This document shows, one piece after another, positions 17,399 through 25,584 of a stretch of 64,000 bases of DNA. Numbering within the stretch: position 1 is the first letter of the stretch; every line of letters starts with the position of its first letter. The position numbers were made by a program, and so were the translations under genes. The notes beneath the pieces were generated by a model that worked only from the letters and a program-made list of their open reading frames with translations, ran no database searches and was not told the origin of the DNA. This DNA comes from Chitinophagales bacterium (GTDB lineage: Bacteria; Bacteroidota; Bacteroidia; Chitinophagales; UBA10324): positions 33,607 through 97,606 of the forward strand of contig JANWXQ010000065.1 of the NCBI GenBank assembly GCA_025057275.1, given 5' to 3'.

Positions 17399-18174
17399 GC
17401 GATTTGCCGCTCGGCAAGCATAATAAGGCGCGGCGAAGTGGGCTCCTGGTAAGGGTCCAGATCATAGGAACCATAAACGGCTTGCAGCTTCAGGCCGCTT
17501 TTTTTGAACCACTTTTCAAAATCGCTTAACGTATACGCCTGCACGCGCTCGGTAAACTGCCGCGGCTTTGCTCCCGTTTCGTGAATGGTGATTTCCTTTA
17601 CAATTACCGGCCTGCTGCCCTGCTCGAAGCGGCGCCGTATCGTAAAGGCCACATCTCCCCTATGCACCACCTCTTCACTGATTAGGGTTTTCCGCACATA
17701 ATGCACATTTAAAAAGTCGATCACCAGCTTGCCGCCATCCTTCAGGGCCAGGATCATGTTGCGAAGCGCGCGGGCATTTTCGGTATCGGAAGAAAAATAG
17801 CCGAAGCTGGTAAACAGGTTAAAAACGGCATCGTAGTAGTTCACGTGCAGCAACTGCCTCATGTCGTGGAGGAAAAATGCCAGGCGGGGGCCGGCATACT
17901 GCCGGGCACGAGCGATGTTTTCGGCGGAAAGGTCAATACCGGTTACCTCAAAACCATAAGCGGCTAGAACGCGGGCATGCCGGCCATCGCCGCAACCCAC
18001 ATCCAGGATACGGGCCGTGGCCGGCAGGTTCAATAGCGGCAGGAGCTGGTCAATAAAACGAGCTGCTTCCTGCTCATCCCGGTGAGCATACAGCATGCGA
18101 TAGTAAGGGGTACCGAACCAGTGCTCATACCAAGGAGGCGATTTGGAGTTTGTCGGAACAGGAGTCATGGACAT
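17395..18174 (-). CDS. SAM-dependent methyltransferase (class I)
   Basis: The 259-residue protein has a Rossmann-type methyltransferase domain. Motif I is ILDVGCGDGRHARVLAAYG (about 56-74), followed by VTGIDLSAENI and a FFLHDMRQL motif. The best guess is a small-molecule methyltransferase; the substrate is unknown. The end overlaps the convergent iscA stop by four bases. Two ATGs (18174 and 18168) are possible starts and differ by two residues. Upstream, between this gene and the divergent PHP-like gene, is a nested inverted repeat. Confidence 0.82.
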   Translation of the reverse strand: MSMTPVPTNSKSPPWYEHWFGTPYYRMLYAHRDEQEAARFIDQLLPLLNLPATARILDVGCGDGRHARVLAAYGFEVTGIDLSAENIARARQYAGPRLAFFLHDMRQLLHVNYYDAVFNLFTSFGYFSSDTENARALRNMILALKDGGKLVIDFLNVHYVRKTLISEEVVHRGDVAFTIRRRFEQGSRPVIVKEITIHETGAKPRQFTERVQAYTLSDFEKWFKKSGLKLQAVYGSYDLDPYQEPTSPRLIMLAERQIA

Positions 18175-18191
18175 TGGGGTAAAGAAAAAAG

Positions 18192-18223
18192 TTGCACCAA
18201 AGCAATACTATTGCGCGGTGCAA
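18192..18223. repeat. Nested inverted repeat in divergent promoter region
   Basis: Outer arms TTGCACC (18192-18198) and GGTGCAA (18217-18223) pair perfectly. Inside them is a 13-base perfect palindrome, GCAATA-C-TATTGC (18202-18214). A -7-like TTGCTTTG for the minus-strand methyltransferase overlaps the palindrome. The arrangement suggests an operator pair or a cruciform-prone site between two divergent genes. No regulator is identifiable here. Confidence 0.45.
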
Positions 18224-18279
18224 TGAAATCCATGCGCTCCAGGAAAAACAGCTAAATTTTGGCCGGAGAGGCCAGCAGG

Positions 18280-19554
18280 ATGATTGTATTTCGGTCGGGT
18301 AAAAAAAAAGATCGTCTGCCTTTCCGCATGCCGACGAGGTCCCGGTTTTTCGGGATTTCCTGGTCCCGATGGGTACTGATCGCAACAGGCTTTTTGGTGG
18401 CAGTGATTGTTATCAATCAGTACTTTTTCTGCCCGCAATACAACTTTACAGAGCCCCGGCCTTTTACCGGCAAACACTGGTACAATCCATATGAAGATAT
18501 AGACACCCTCCGGCGGTTCAAATGCAATTTTCATGCTCACTCCAGGGCCTGGATGGGACTCACCAACGGCAACGGCAGCGAACAGGAAGTATGGGACCGT
18601 TATGCCTCCCTGAATTATGACGTCCACTGCATCTCCAACTACCATTGCATCAGCCGGTTCAACGATACGGCACAGAATTATCTTTCCGCATACGAACATG
18701 GCTATAACATTAAAAAAAATCACTATTTGTTACTCAATTACCGCCAGGTTTCTTTCAGAGACTACCCTTTGCCACAGACCGCACACAACAAGCAGCACCT
18801 TATAGCGCTGTTACAGCCAGCCCACGACGAACTGCTAGCCATCAACCATCCCTCCCTGCGACACGCCTTTTCTGAGAGGGATTTGGCCCTGCTGAGCGGT
18901 TACCAGGGGATGGAAGTTCTGCGCAGCCGTCACACCCATTCCTACCGGGAATGGGATGCTGCTCTGAGTGCCGGCAAGCCGGCGTTCCTGCTGGCCAACG
19001 ATGACCTGCATGATGTGCACGATGCCGGTGACATAGGCCTGAATTGCACTTTCGTCTTTGCACCCGCCCTGACCGCTTCTGATCTTGTTCAGGCACTGAG
19101 AACCGGGCGTAGCTACGGCTTGCGAATCGGAGGATCGGGCCAAGAAACTTTTGAAGATAAGCAACGCAAGGCACGGGCCGGACTGCCTGCTCTCAAGTCC
19201 CTGTTGCTTCGTGGCGACAGCTTGACCCTTGAGTTAAGCGAGCCGGCATCAGAAATCCGATTTATTGGCCAGGGCGGTATTCAACGGGCCAGGCATCAGG
19301 GGGTATCAGCTACCTACGTCCTGGACACAAACGATACCTACGTACGCGCCCACATCATTTTTCCTGACAGCTCGGTGATGCTGCTTAATCCTGTTTTTCG
19401 TTACAACCAGGAGCCGCTGCTTCGTCAACTTCCCAGCATAAACCCAGGCAAGACCTGGCTGATGCGAATCTGCGGGGTGTTGCTTCTGATTATCTATCTG
19501 GCCGCAACCGTTATGCTTGCATACCGATTAAACATAAGACAAAATAAGATATAA
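18280..19554 (+). CDS. Membrane-anchored PHP-like putative phosphoesterase
   Basis: The 424-residue protein has a basic N-terminus, one membrane helix (about residues 28-47), a long extracytoplasmic-looking domain and a C-terminal helix near 392-415. The middle domain shows PHP-superfamily features: KCNFHAHSRAW (HxH metal motif), HCISNYHCIS, AINHPSL, EVLRSRH and LANDDLHDVHDAG. This order fits a trinuclear-metal PHP phosphoesterase, although the usual DHD sequence of motif 2 is altered. The substrate is unknown. The longer frame uses a TTG at 18259; the ATG at 18280 is more likely. It is followed after 15 bases by an ArnT/PMT-like glycosyltransferase, so a role in lipid-linked or glycan phosphate chemistry is possible but inferred. 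Confidence 0.7.
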   Translation: MIVFRSGKKKDRLPFRMPTRSRFFGISWSRWVLIATGFLVAVIVINQYFFCPQYNFTEPRPFTGKHWYNPYEDIDTLRRFKCNFHAHSRAWMGLTNGNGSEQEVWDRYASLNYDVHCISNYHCISRFNDTAQNYLSAYEHGYNIKKNHYLLLNYRQVSFRDYPLPQTAHNKQHLIALLQPAHDELLAINHPSLRHAFSERDLALLSGYQGMEVLRSRHTHSYREWDAALSAGKPAFLLANDDLHDVHDAGDIGLNCTFVFAPALTASDLVQALRTGRSYGLRIGGSGQETFEDKQRKARAGLPALKSLLLRGDSLTLELSEPASEIRFIGQGGIQRARHQGVSATYVLDTNDTYVRAHIIFPDSSVMLLNPVFRYNQEPLLRQLPSINPGKTWLMRICGVLLLIIYLAATVMLAYRLNIRQNKI

Positions 19555-19569
19555 TCCGATTGATTAAGC

Positions 19570-21243
19570 ATGTTTTCTGAACAAAGATCATATCTGATTG
19601 CTCTGTGTATTTTTCTGGCAGGAGCTGCCTATTTTATACCCTTTCTTGGTGCTGCACCATTGTTCGATTGGGATGAAATCAATTTTGCCGAGTCAGCACG
19701 TGAAATGTTAGTTACCGGTGATTTCATCACCGTACAAATTGACTATCAGCCGTTTTGGGAAAAACCCCCTCTGTTCTTCTGGTTGCAGGCAGTAAGCATG
19801 ACGTTGTTTGGGGTGAATGAATTCGCTGCTCGATTCCCCAACGCTGTGTTTGGCATGCTCACCCTGCTGTTGTTCTTTTTTCTTGGCAAAAAGCTGCACA
19901 ACACCCGCCTGGCGGTGATCTGGGTTTTCAGCATGGCCGGATCCTTTTTGCCTGCCTTGTACTTTAAATCCGGCATCATAGATCCGGTTTTTAATTTTTT
20001 CATCTTCTGCGGGGTGGTATGTCTGGCCGCAAGCATCCATCATGTCGGGAATCGCCTGTCGCTGCACTATGCCGTTCTAAGCGGCGTTTTTATTGGTCTT
20101 GCCACGCTCACCAAAGGTCCGGTTGCGTTGCTGGTGTTTCTGCTCACCGCTTTTGTTTATTGGTTAGCCATCCATCGCAGAAAAATTTATACATGGCCGC
20201 ATGTGTTGCGATTTGCTGTCAGTTACAGCGTTGTGGCTGGCATTTGGTTCGGGCTGGACGTATACCGAAACGGCATAGATTTCCTGTTTGAATTCATTAT
20301 TTATCAATGGGATCTGCTGACCACACCCGTTGCAGGTCATAGCGGACCTTTTTACTACCACTTTGTCGTGATTTTGTTCGGTTGTTTTCCCATGTCTGTG
20401 GTTGGAATACCCCTGCTGTTTCAGCGCAGGCACATATCGGAGCCGTGGGATTTCAGCCGTTGGATGCAGATTTTATTCTGGGTGGTATTGATCTTGTTTT
20501 CCCTGGTTAAAACCAAAATTCTTCACTACTCATCGCTTGCGTATTTCCCACTCAGCTACCTTGCCGCCCGCTACATAGAACGGATGGCCGGGCCTGCCGG
20601 CATGCCTGTCTGGCAGCGAATGCTGCTTGCTGTAATCGGCATACTCATCGCCGCCATGCTGTTCGCTGCCCCTTGGCTGGCCCAACGACCGGAACTGATC
20701 ATGCCTTTTGTGAAGGATCCCTTTGCTGCCGACTGCCTGACCACCAATGTTTCATGGGATGGCTGGGAATCCTGGATCGGCATGGCCTATCTACTATGCG
20801 TTGGATTTACTTTGTTATTTATATTAAGAAAAAATATAACTAATGGTTTGTTGTTTTTGTATGCCTCAACCGCGCTGTGTCTGTTTCTGTACCTGAAAGC
20901 CGTCATACCCCGCATTGCCGGGTATTCGCAAGGTCCTGCTATAGCTTTCTACAAGTCATTGCAGGGCGAGAAGGTTTACGTCAATCCCTACGGTTTTAAA
21001 AGCTATGCACAATACTTCTACTTCCAAAAACCTCCGGGCGATCCTGCCGAAAGCCGCGATCTCCGCTGGTTGGTATCGGGTGCTATTGACCGTCCGGCAT
21101 ATTTTGTAGCCAAAACCACGACTGCCGCAGAGCTGGAAGGGAAAACAGACATGCTATTGCTGGGCAAAGAGGGCGGGTATGTATTCTTCATGAGGCAACC
21201 GCCGCAGAGCAATCCCGATGCAGCAACCCCAAACATTCCGTAA
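19570..21243 (+). CDS. ArnT/PMT-type membrane glycosyltransferase
   Basis: The 557-residue GT-C fold protein has about 10-12 membrane helices. The first periplasmic loop carries FDWDEINFAESAREML, equivalent to the catalytic Asp-Glu motif of ArnT and PMT enzymes. WEKPPLFFWLQA and the NEFAARFPNAVFG segment follow and are also typical. The family transfers sugars from polyprenyl-phosphate donors to lipid A or proteins at the periplasmic face. It lies 15 bases downstream of the PHP-like gene, in an apparent operon. The acceptor is unknown; lipid A or a surface glycan are candidates. A perfect 10-bp inverted repeat spans its stop codon. Confidence 0.85.
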   Translation: MFSEQRSYLIALCIFLAGAAYFIPFLGAAPLFDWDEINFAESAREMLVTGDFITVQIDYQPFWEKPPLFFWLQAVSMTLFGVNEFAARFPNAVFGMLTLLLFFFLGKKLHNTRLAVIWVFSMAGSFLPALYFKSGIIDPVFNFFIFCGVVCLAASIHHVGNRLSLHYAVLSGVFIGLATLTKGPVALLVFLLTAFVYWLAIHRRKIYTWPHVLRFAVSYSVVAGIWFGLDVYRNGIDFLFEFIIYQWDLLTTPVAGHSGPFYYHFVVILFGCFPMSVVGIPLLFQRRHISEPWDFSRWMQILFWVVLILFSLVKTKILHYSSLAYFPLSYLAARYIERMAGPAGMPVWQRMLLAVIGILIAAMLFAAPWLAQRPELIMPFVKDPFAADCLTTNVSWDGWESWIGMAYLLCVGFTLLFILRKNITNGLLFLYASTALCLFLYLKAVIPRIAGYSQGPAIAFYKSLQGEKVYVNPYGFKSYAQYFYFQKPPGDPAESRDLRWLVSGAIDRPAYFVAKTTTAAELEGKTDMLLLGKEGGYVFFMRQPPQSNPDAATPNIP

Positions 21244-21260
21244 AAGCCTTTTTTACGGAA
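21236..21260 (+). terminator. 10-bp hairpin spanning the glycosyltransferase stop
   Basis: TTCCGTAAAA pairs perfectly with TTTTACGGAA around a five-base loop, and the stop codon lies in the left arm. There is no following T-run, so it may be a 3'-end stabiliser and not a classical terminator. Confidence 0.45.
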
Positions 21261-21312
21261 CAGACATGAGGATCTGACTGGTGGCCTGTCCGAAAGAAGA
21301 TCGACCCCGACC

Positions 21313-21320
21313 TATTTTTG
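21313..21320 (+). promoter_or_regulatory. -7 box TATTTTTG for glmM
   Basis: An exact TAnnTTTG match, 10 bases before the ATG at 21331 and 53 bases beyond the hairpin after the previous gene, so glmM is likely transcribed separately with a very short leader. Confidence 0.5.
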
Positions 21321-21330
21321 CCCGCTTGAT

Positions 21331-22716
21331 ATGACCTTGATTACATCGGTTTCGGGAATCCGGGGCACGTTGGGCGGAGCGCCCGGCCAAAATCTTACCG
21401 CCGAAGACGCGGTTCGCTTTACGGCAGCCTTTGCCTGGTGGCTGCAACAGCAACAACAACCCAAAAAAGTGGTCATGGGCCGCGACGCCCGGCCTTCCGG
21501 CATATGGTTAACCCAGGTGGTAGCCGCTACGTTGCAAAGCATGGGAATGGAGGTCATCGACCTGGGACTTTCCACCACCCCGACGGTTCAGATCATGACC
21601 GCCGAGCTACAAGCCGGCGGAGGCATCATCATTACGGCCAGCCACAATCCGGCTCAGTGGAATGCCCTGAAATTGCTCAATCACCACGGAGAGTTGCTCA
21701 CCGAAAGGCAAGGACGTGAAGTGCTGGCTTACGTAGCGAGCGATCAGGTGCAGTATGCTGCTGCAGAACAGCAGGGCATCGCTTACAGGGAAGAAGCAGG
21801 ATTTGAAAAACACATTGATAAAATTTTATCGTTACCTCTGGTGCAGCGGGCAGCCATTAAAAAGAAACGGTACCGAATCGTGGTGGATGCGGTAAACAGC
21901 TCCGGCGGCATCGTCGTGCCCGCATTGCTCCGGGCGCTGGGTGTGGAGCAGGTTATTGAGTTGAACTGCGAACCCACTGGCCGTTTTGCCCATGCCCCTG
22001 AACCGTTGGAGGAAAACCTGACTGCTTTGGCTCAGGAAGTCAAGCTGCATAAGGCAGATCTGGGCCTGGCCGTTGACCCCGATGTGGACCGCCTGGCCTT
22101 GGTAAACGAAGACGGCAGCATGTTTGGGGAGGAATACACTTTGGTGGCCGTAGCCGATTACGTGCTGAAGCATCAACCGGGCCCGGCCGTTTCCAACCTG
22201 TCGTCCACACAGGCTTTGCGCGACATTGCCCGCAAACACGATTGCATCCACTACTACGCACCGGTCGGGGAAGCGCATGTAGTGGCTCGCATGAAAGAAG
22301 TGGGTGCCGTCATCGGTGGGGAAGGCAATGGCGGAATCATTTATCCGGCCCTCCATTACGGCCGTGATGCCCTGGTGGGTATTGCCCTGTTTCTTTCGCA
22401 TCTGGCAACGAGCGGCAAAACCCCATCGGTGTTGCGGTCGGCTTTTCCTAACTACGTCATCTCCAAAAACAAGGTGCATCTGACGCCGGAGACAGATCTG
22501 GACCGTCTGTTGCAGGGCATTCGCCACAAATACCGTAACCAACCCATAAACACTGACGACGGGCTACGCATTGAATTTGATGGCGATTGGGTGCATTTGC
22601 GGCGTTCCAACACCGAACCCATCATCCGCATTTATGCCGAAAGCCGCAGCGCTACAACCGCCGGCAACCTGGCTGCTAAAATGCTGGAAGATTTACGCAG
22701 CCTGATGAAACAGTGA
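21331..22716 (+). CDS. glmM: Phosphoglucosamine mutase / phosphohexomutase
   Basis: This 461-residue alpha-D-phosphohexomutase has all four domains. The phosphoserine motif is IITASHNP with Ser104, the magnesium loop is DPDVDRLALV, the sugar-binding loop is GEGNGGIIYP, and the phosphate-binding loop is RRSNTEPIIRIYAE. GlmM converts glucosamine-6-phosphate to glucosamine-1-phosphate for peptidoglycan and LPS synthesis; phosphomannomutase or phosphoglucomutase activity is possible in the same family. The start gives the usual LITSVSGIRGT N-terminus. It is flanked by a glycosyltransferase and citrate synthase, each with separate promoter signals. Confidence 0.88.
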   Translation: MTLITSVSGIRGTLGGAPGQNLTAEDAVRFTAAFAWWLQQQQQPKKVVMGRDARPSGIWLTQVVAATLQSMGMEVIDLGLSTTPTVQIMTAELQAGGGIIITASHNPAQWNALKLLNHHGELLTERQGREVLAYVASDQVQYAAAEQQGIAYREEAGFEKHIDKILSLPLVQRAAIKKKRYRIVVDAVNSSGGIVVPALLRALGVEQVIELNCEPTGRFAHAPEPLEENLTALAQEVKLHKADLGLAVDPDVDRLALVNEDGSMFGEEYTLVAVADYVLKHQPGPAVSNLSSTQALRDIARKHDCIHYYAPVGEAHVVARMKEVGAVIGGEGNGGIIYPALHYGRDALVGIALFLSHLATSGKTPSVLRSAFPNYVISKNKVHLTPETDLDRLLQGIRHKYRNQPINTDDGLRIEFDGDWVHLRRSNTEPIIRIYAESRSATTAGNLAAKMLEDLRSLMKQ

Positions 22717-22781
22717 AGCCGAGGCGGCTTTAAGTGCAGTTTCATCAGGATTTTTTCTCCTGCCTGCATCGGGCAATTCCA

Positions 22782-22789
22782 TAGTTTTG
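22782..22789 (+). promoter_or_regulatory. -7 box TAGTTTTG for citrate synthase
   Basis: An exact TAnnTTTG match, 19 bases before the ATG at 22809. A weak three-base-loop hairpin (AAGCCG/CGGCTT, 22716-22730) lies upstream, at the glmM stop. Confidence 0.5.
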
Positions 22790-22808
22790 CCGCGATAAAT
22801 TTTTTCCG

Positions 22809-24143
22809 ATGGGTTACGTCAAAGAACGTTTTGCCGCCAAAGCTTTACCCCTGGCTGCCGAAATCAAGGATTTTGTCAGAAAAAACGAAAACGTTTCGCT
22901 GGGCACCTACACCATCGGTCAGATTTATGCCGGCATGAAAGGCATTAAAGCCCTGGTTACGGAAACCTCGCTGCTGGACCCGGAAGAAGGCATTCGTTTT
23001 CGCGGCTACACCATACCCGAACTGCGCGAAAAACTACCACATCTGGACAGTTGCTCCGAGCCGCTTCCCGAAGGCCTCTTCTACTTGATGCTGTTGGACG
23101 AACTGCCCACGTTTAAAGATGTCCAGCATATTGCCAACGTTTGGGCACGGCGCGCTATTGTTCCGCTGCATGTTTTTAAGGCCATTGACCGCCTGCCGCG
23201 CGACACCCATCCGATGACGCAGTTCAGCATTGGCATCATGGCCCTGCAAACCGAATCCCATTTTGCAAAAGCCTACCGGGCCGGCATCAATAAAAAAGAC
23301 TATTGGGATCCGATGTATGAAGATGCCATGACGCTGATTGCCCGCCTGCCGCGTATTGCCGCCTACATTTACCGCCGTTCCTATAAAAAAGGCAAACACA
23401 TTGAGCCCAATCCTGATCTGGACTGGGCTGCCAACTTTGCCCACATGTTGGGCTACGACCAGCCCGATTTTTACAGCTACATGCGTTTGTTCCTGACCAT
23501 TCATGCCGACCATGAAGGCGGCAACGTTTCCGCACATACGACCCATCTGGTGGGTTCAGCGCTAAGCGATGCCTATCTGAGTTTTGCTTCCGGTATGAAT
23601 GGGCTGGCAGGTCCGCTGCATGGGCTGGCCAATCAGGAAGTCGTGCGTTGGCTGCTGGAACTCAAGAAAACGCTGGGCAAAAACATTACCACGGAAGGCA
23701 TCGAGCACTACATACGCAAAACGCTGGCCGAAGGAAAGGTGATCCCCGGCTATGGTCATGCCGTACTGCGACGCACCGATCCCCGTTTCCTGGCTCAGAT
23801 GGAATTTGCCAAAAAACACTGCCCTGATGATGAACTGGTGAACATCGTCTGGAAGGTGTTTGAGGTGGCTCCCCAGATCCTGATGGAAACCGGTAAGGTA
23901 AAAAACCCGTGGCCTAACGTCGATGCGCATTCCGGCGCCCTGCTGGTGCATTACGGCCTGGTGGAATATGATTTTTATACCGTTTTGTTTGGTGTGTCGC
24001 GCGCTTTGGGGGTATTGGCTTCATTGGTTTGGGACCGGGCCCTGGGTCACGGTATTGAGCGGCCCAAATCGGTAACCACCAAGTGGTTGCAGGAATACGT
24101 GGCTTCGCTGCAAAGCAAGAAGGAAGAGCCTGTTGCAGGGTAA
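22809..24143 (+). CDS. gltA: Citrate synthase, mitochondrial/eukaryotic type
   Basis: The enzyme condenses acetyl-CoA with oxaloacetate in the TCA cycle. The 444-residue sequence is of the mitochondrial type and not the usual bacterial one. It shows LDPEEGIRFRGYTIPE, HPMTQFSIGIMALQTES, HADHEGGNVSAHTTHLVGSA and MNGLAGPLHGLANQEV. Catalytic residues are in place: His of PLHGLANQEV, His of PGYGHAVLRRTDPR, and Asp of NVDAHSGALL. Length fits the mature eukaryotic enzyme plus a few residues. It is a monocistronic-looking gene with its own promoter box, with mnmE 66 bases downstream. Confidence 0.95.
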   Translation: MGYVKERFAAKALPLAAEIKDFVRKNENVSLGTYTIGQIYAGMKGIKALVTETSLLDPEEGIRFRGYTIPELREKLPHLDSCSEPLPEGLFYLMLLDELPTFKDVQHIANVWARRAIVPLHVFKAIDRLPRDTHPMTQFSIGIMALQTESHFAKAYRAGINKKDYWDPMYEDAMTLIARLPRIAAYIYRRSYKKGKHIEPNPDLDWAANFAHMLGYDQPDFYSYMRLFLTIHADHEGGNVSAHTTHLVGSALSDAYLSFASGMNGLAGPLHGLANQEVVRWLLELKKTLGKNITTEGIEHYIRKTLAEGKVIPGYGHAVLRRTDPRFLAQMEFAKKHCPDDELVNIVWKVFEVAPQILMETGKVKNPWPNVDAHSGALLVHYGLVEYDFYTVLFGVSRALGVLASLVWDRALGHGIERPKSVTTKWLQEYVASLQSKKEEPVAG

Positions 24144-24209
24144 CCACAGCCGCAAAAGCTACGCTCCGCGCTTGGCCGTTGCAGGCTTGAACCTCTTTTT
24201 TTTCACCGA

Positions 24210-25577
24210 ATGAATTACGACGATACTGTGGCAGCCCTGGCCACGCCGGAGGGCGTAGGAGCGCTGGCCATCGTACGGCTTAGCGGCAACAACGCGCTGG
24301 CTATTGCCGACCAGGTATTCCGTCCCAAAAAACTCAGCCGCCAGCCCTCCCATACTGCCCACGTGGGTTGGCTGGAACAAAACGGACAAATGGTGGATGA
24401 AGCCGTAGCGGTGGTGTTCCGTGCGCCCCGATCCTATACGCGGGAAGATATGGTAGAATTTACCATACATGGATCGCCCTATCTGGCTCGCAGGGTCTTG
24501 GATCTGCTGTTGGAGCAAGGGGCGCGCCTGGCACGGCCGGGCGAGTTTACTCTGCGGGCTTTTCTGAACGGTCGCCTGGATCTGGCCCAGGCCGAAGCGG
24601 TAGCCGATCTGATTGCTGCCCAGACCGATTCCGCACACCGTTATGCGTTGCAACACCTACGGGGCGGCTACTCGGCCCAGCTGGCGCGCTTGCGTGAGCG
24701 GCTGCTGCAACTGGCTGCCTTGCTGGAACTGGAGCTGGATTTCAGTGAGGAAAATGTGGAATTTGCTTCCCGCAGCGAATTACTTCAATTGGCCGATGAA
24801 GGCCGGCGCCAGATCGCTGAACTGCTGGGTTCGTTCCGCTGGGGTAATGCCGTCCGCGAGGGCGTTACCACCACCATTGCCGGACGTCCCAATGCCGGCA
24901 AGTCCACCCTGCTCAACGCATTGCTGCAGGAAGATCGCGCCATCGTTTCTGAACTGCCCGGCACCACCCGCGATACGCTGGAAGAAGTGCTGGTGCTGGA
25001 AGGCATACGCTTCCGCCTGATTGATACTGCCGGCCTTCGGGAAGCCTCCGATCAAATCGAACAAAGCGGCATTCAACGCGCGTTAAACAAGATTCAGCGT
25101 TCGTCTGTGGTGCTTTATGTGTTTGATGTGACGGCGGTTACCGATCGGGAAGTGCAGGAAGACATCAGCCGGCTGCCTCTGCAGGGAGCCCATCTGATTG
25201 CTGTAGGCAACAAAATCGACCGGGCAGAGGCTAAGGCCTTAAGCAATTTCACTTTGAAAAGTGTTCCGCTGGTTTGGATTTCAGCTCAGCAGGGCACGGG
25301 ACTGAACGAACTCAGGGCTGCTCTGGTAAATGCGGTAAGCAGCGGAAGCGCTCCCGCCGAGCAGGTGGTGGTTACCAATGTGCGGCATGCCGAAGCGCTG
25401 CAGCGGGCGGGACAGGCGCTGGAAGAAGCGCAAAAGGGCTTGAGGGAAAACCGATCCAAGGAACTGATTGCTTCCGATCTGCGTCAGGCTTTGGATGCCC
25501 TTGGGGAAATTCTCGGCACAGTTACCTCAGAACAGCTGCTGGATTTTATATTCAGTAATTTCTGTATAGGAAAATAA
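24210..25577 (+). CDS. mnmE: tRNA uridine-5-carboxymethylaminomethyl GTPase MnmE
   Basis: With MnmG it modifies U34 of certain tRNAs. The 455-residue protein has the folate-binding N-domain (ALATPEGVGALAIVRLSG), helical domains and an inserted G domain. The P-loop is GRPNAGKST at about residue 225, with DTAGLRE and NKID following. The C-terminus is FCIGK, with the invariant cysteine. It converges with envC with seven bases between the stops. Confidence 0.97.
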   Translation: MNYDDTVAALATPEGVGALAIVRLSGNNALAIADQVFRPKKLSRQPSHTAHVGWLEQNGQMVDEAVAVVFRAPRSYTREDMVEFTIHGSPYLARRVLDLLLEQGARLARPGEFTLRAFLNGRLDLAQAEAVADLIAAQTDSAHRYALQHLRGGYSAQLARLRERLLQLAALLELELDFSEENVEFASRSELLQLADEGRRQIAELLGSFRWGNAVREGVTTTIAGRPNAGKSTLLNALLQEDRAIVSELPGTTRDTLEEVLVLEGIRFRLIDTAGLREASDQIEQSGIQRALNKIQRSSVVLYVFDVTAVTDREVQEDISRLPLQGAHLIAVGNKIDRAEAKALSNFTLKSVPLVWISAQQGTGLNELRAALVNAVSSGSAPAEQVVVTNVRHAEALQRAGQALEEAQKGLRENRSKELIASDLRQALDALGEILGTVTSEQLLDFIFSNFCIGK

Positions 25578-25584
25578 TATCTTT

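Noticed and set aside
22716..22730. AAGCCG/CGGCTT hairpin at the glmM stop
   Set aside because: A three-base loop and only a short T-tail make it too weak to call as a terminator.
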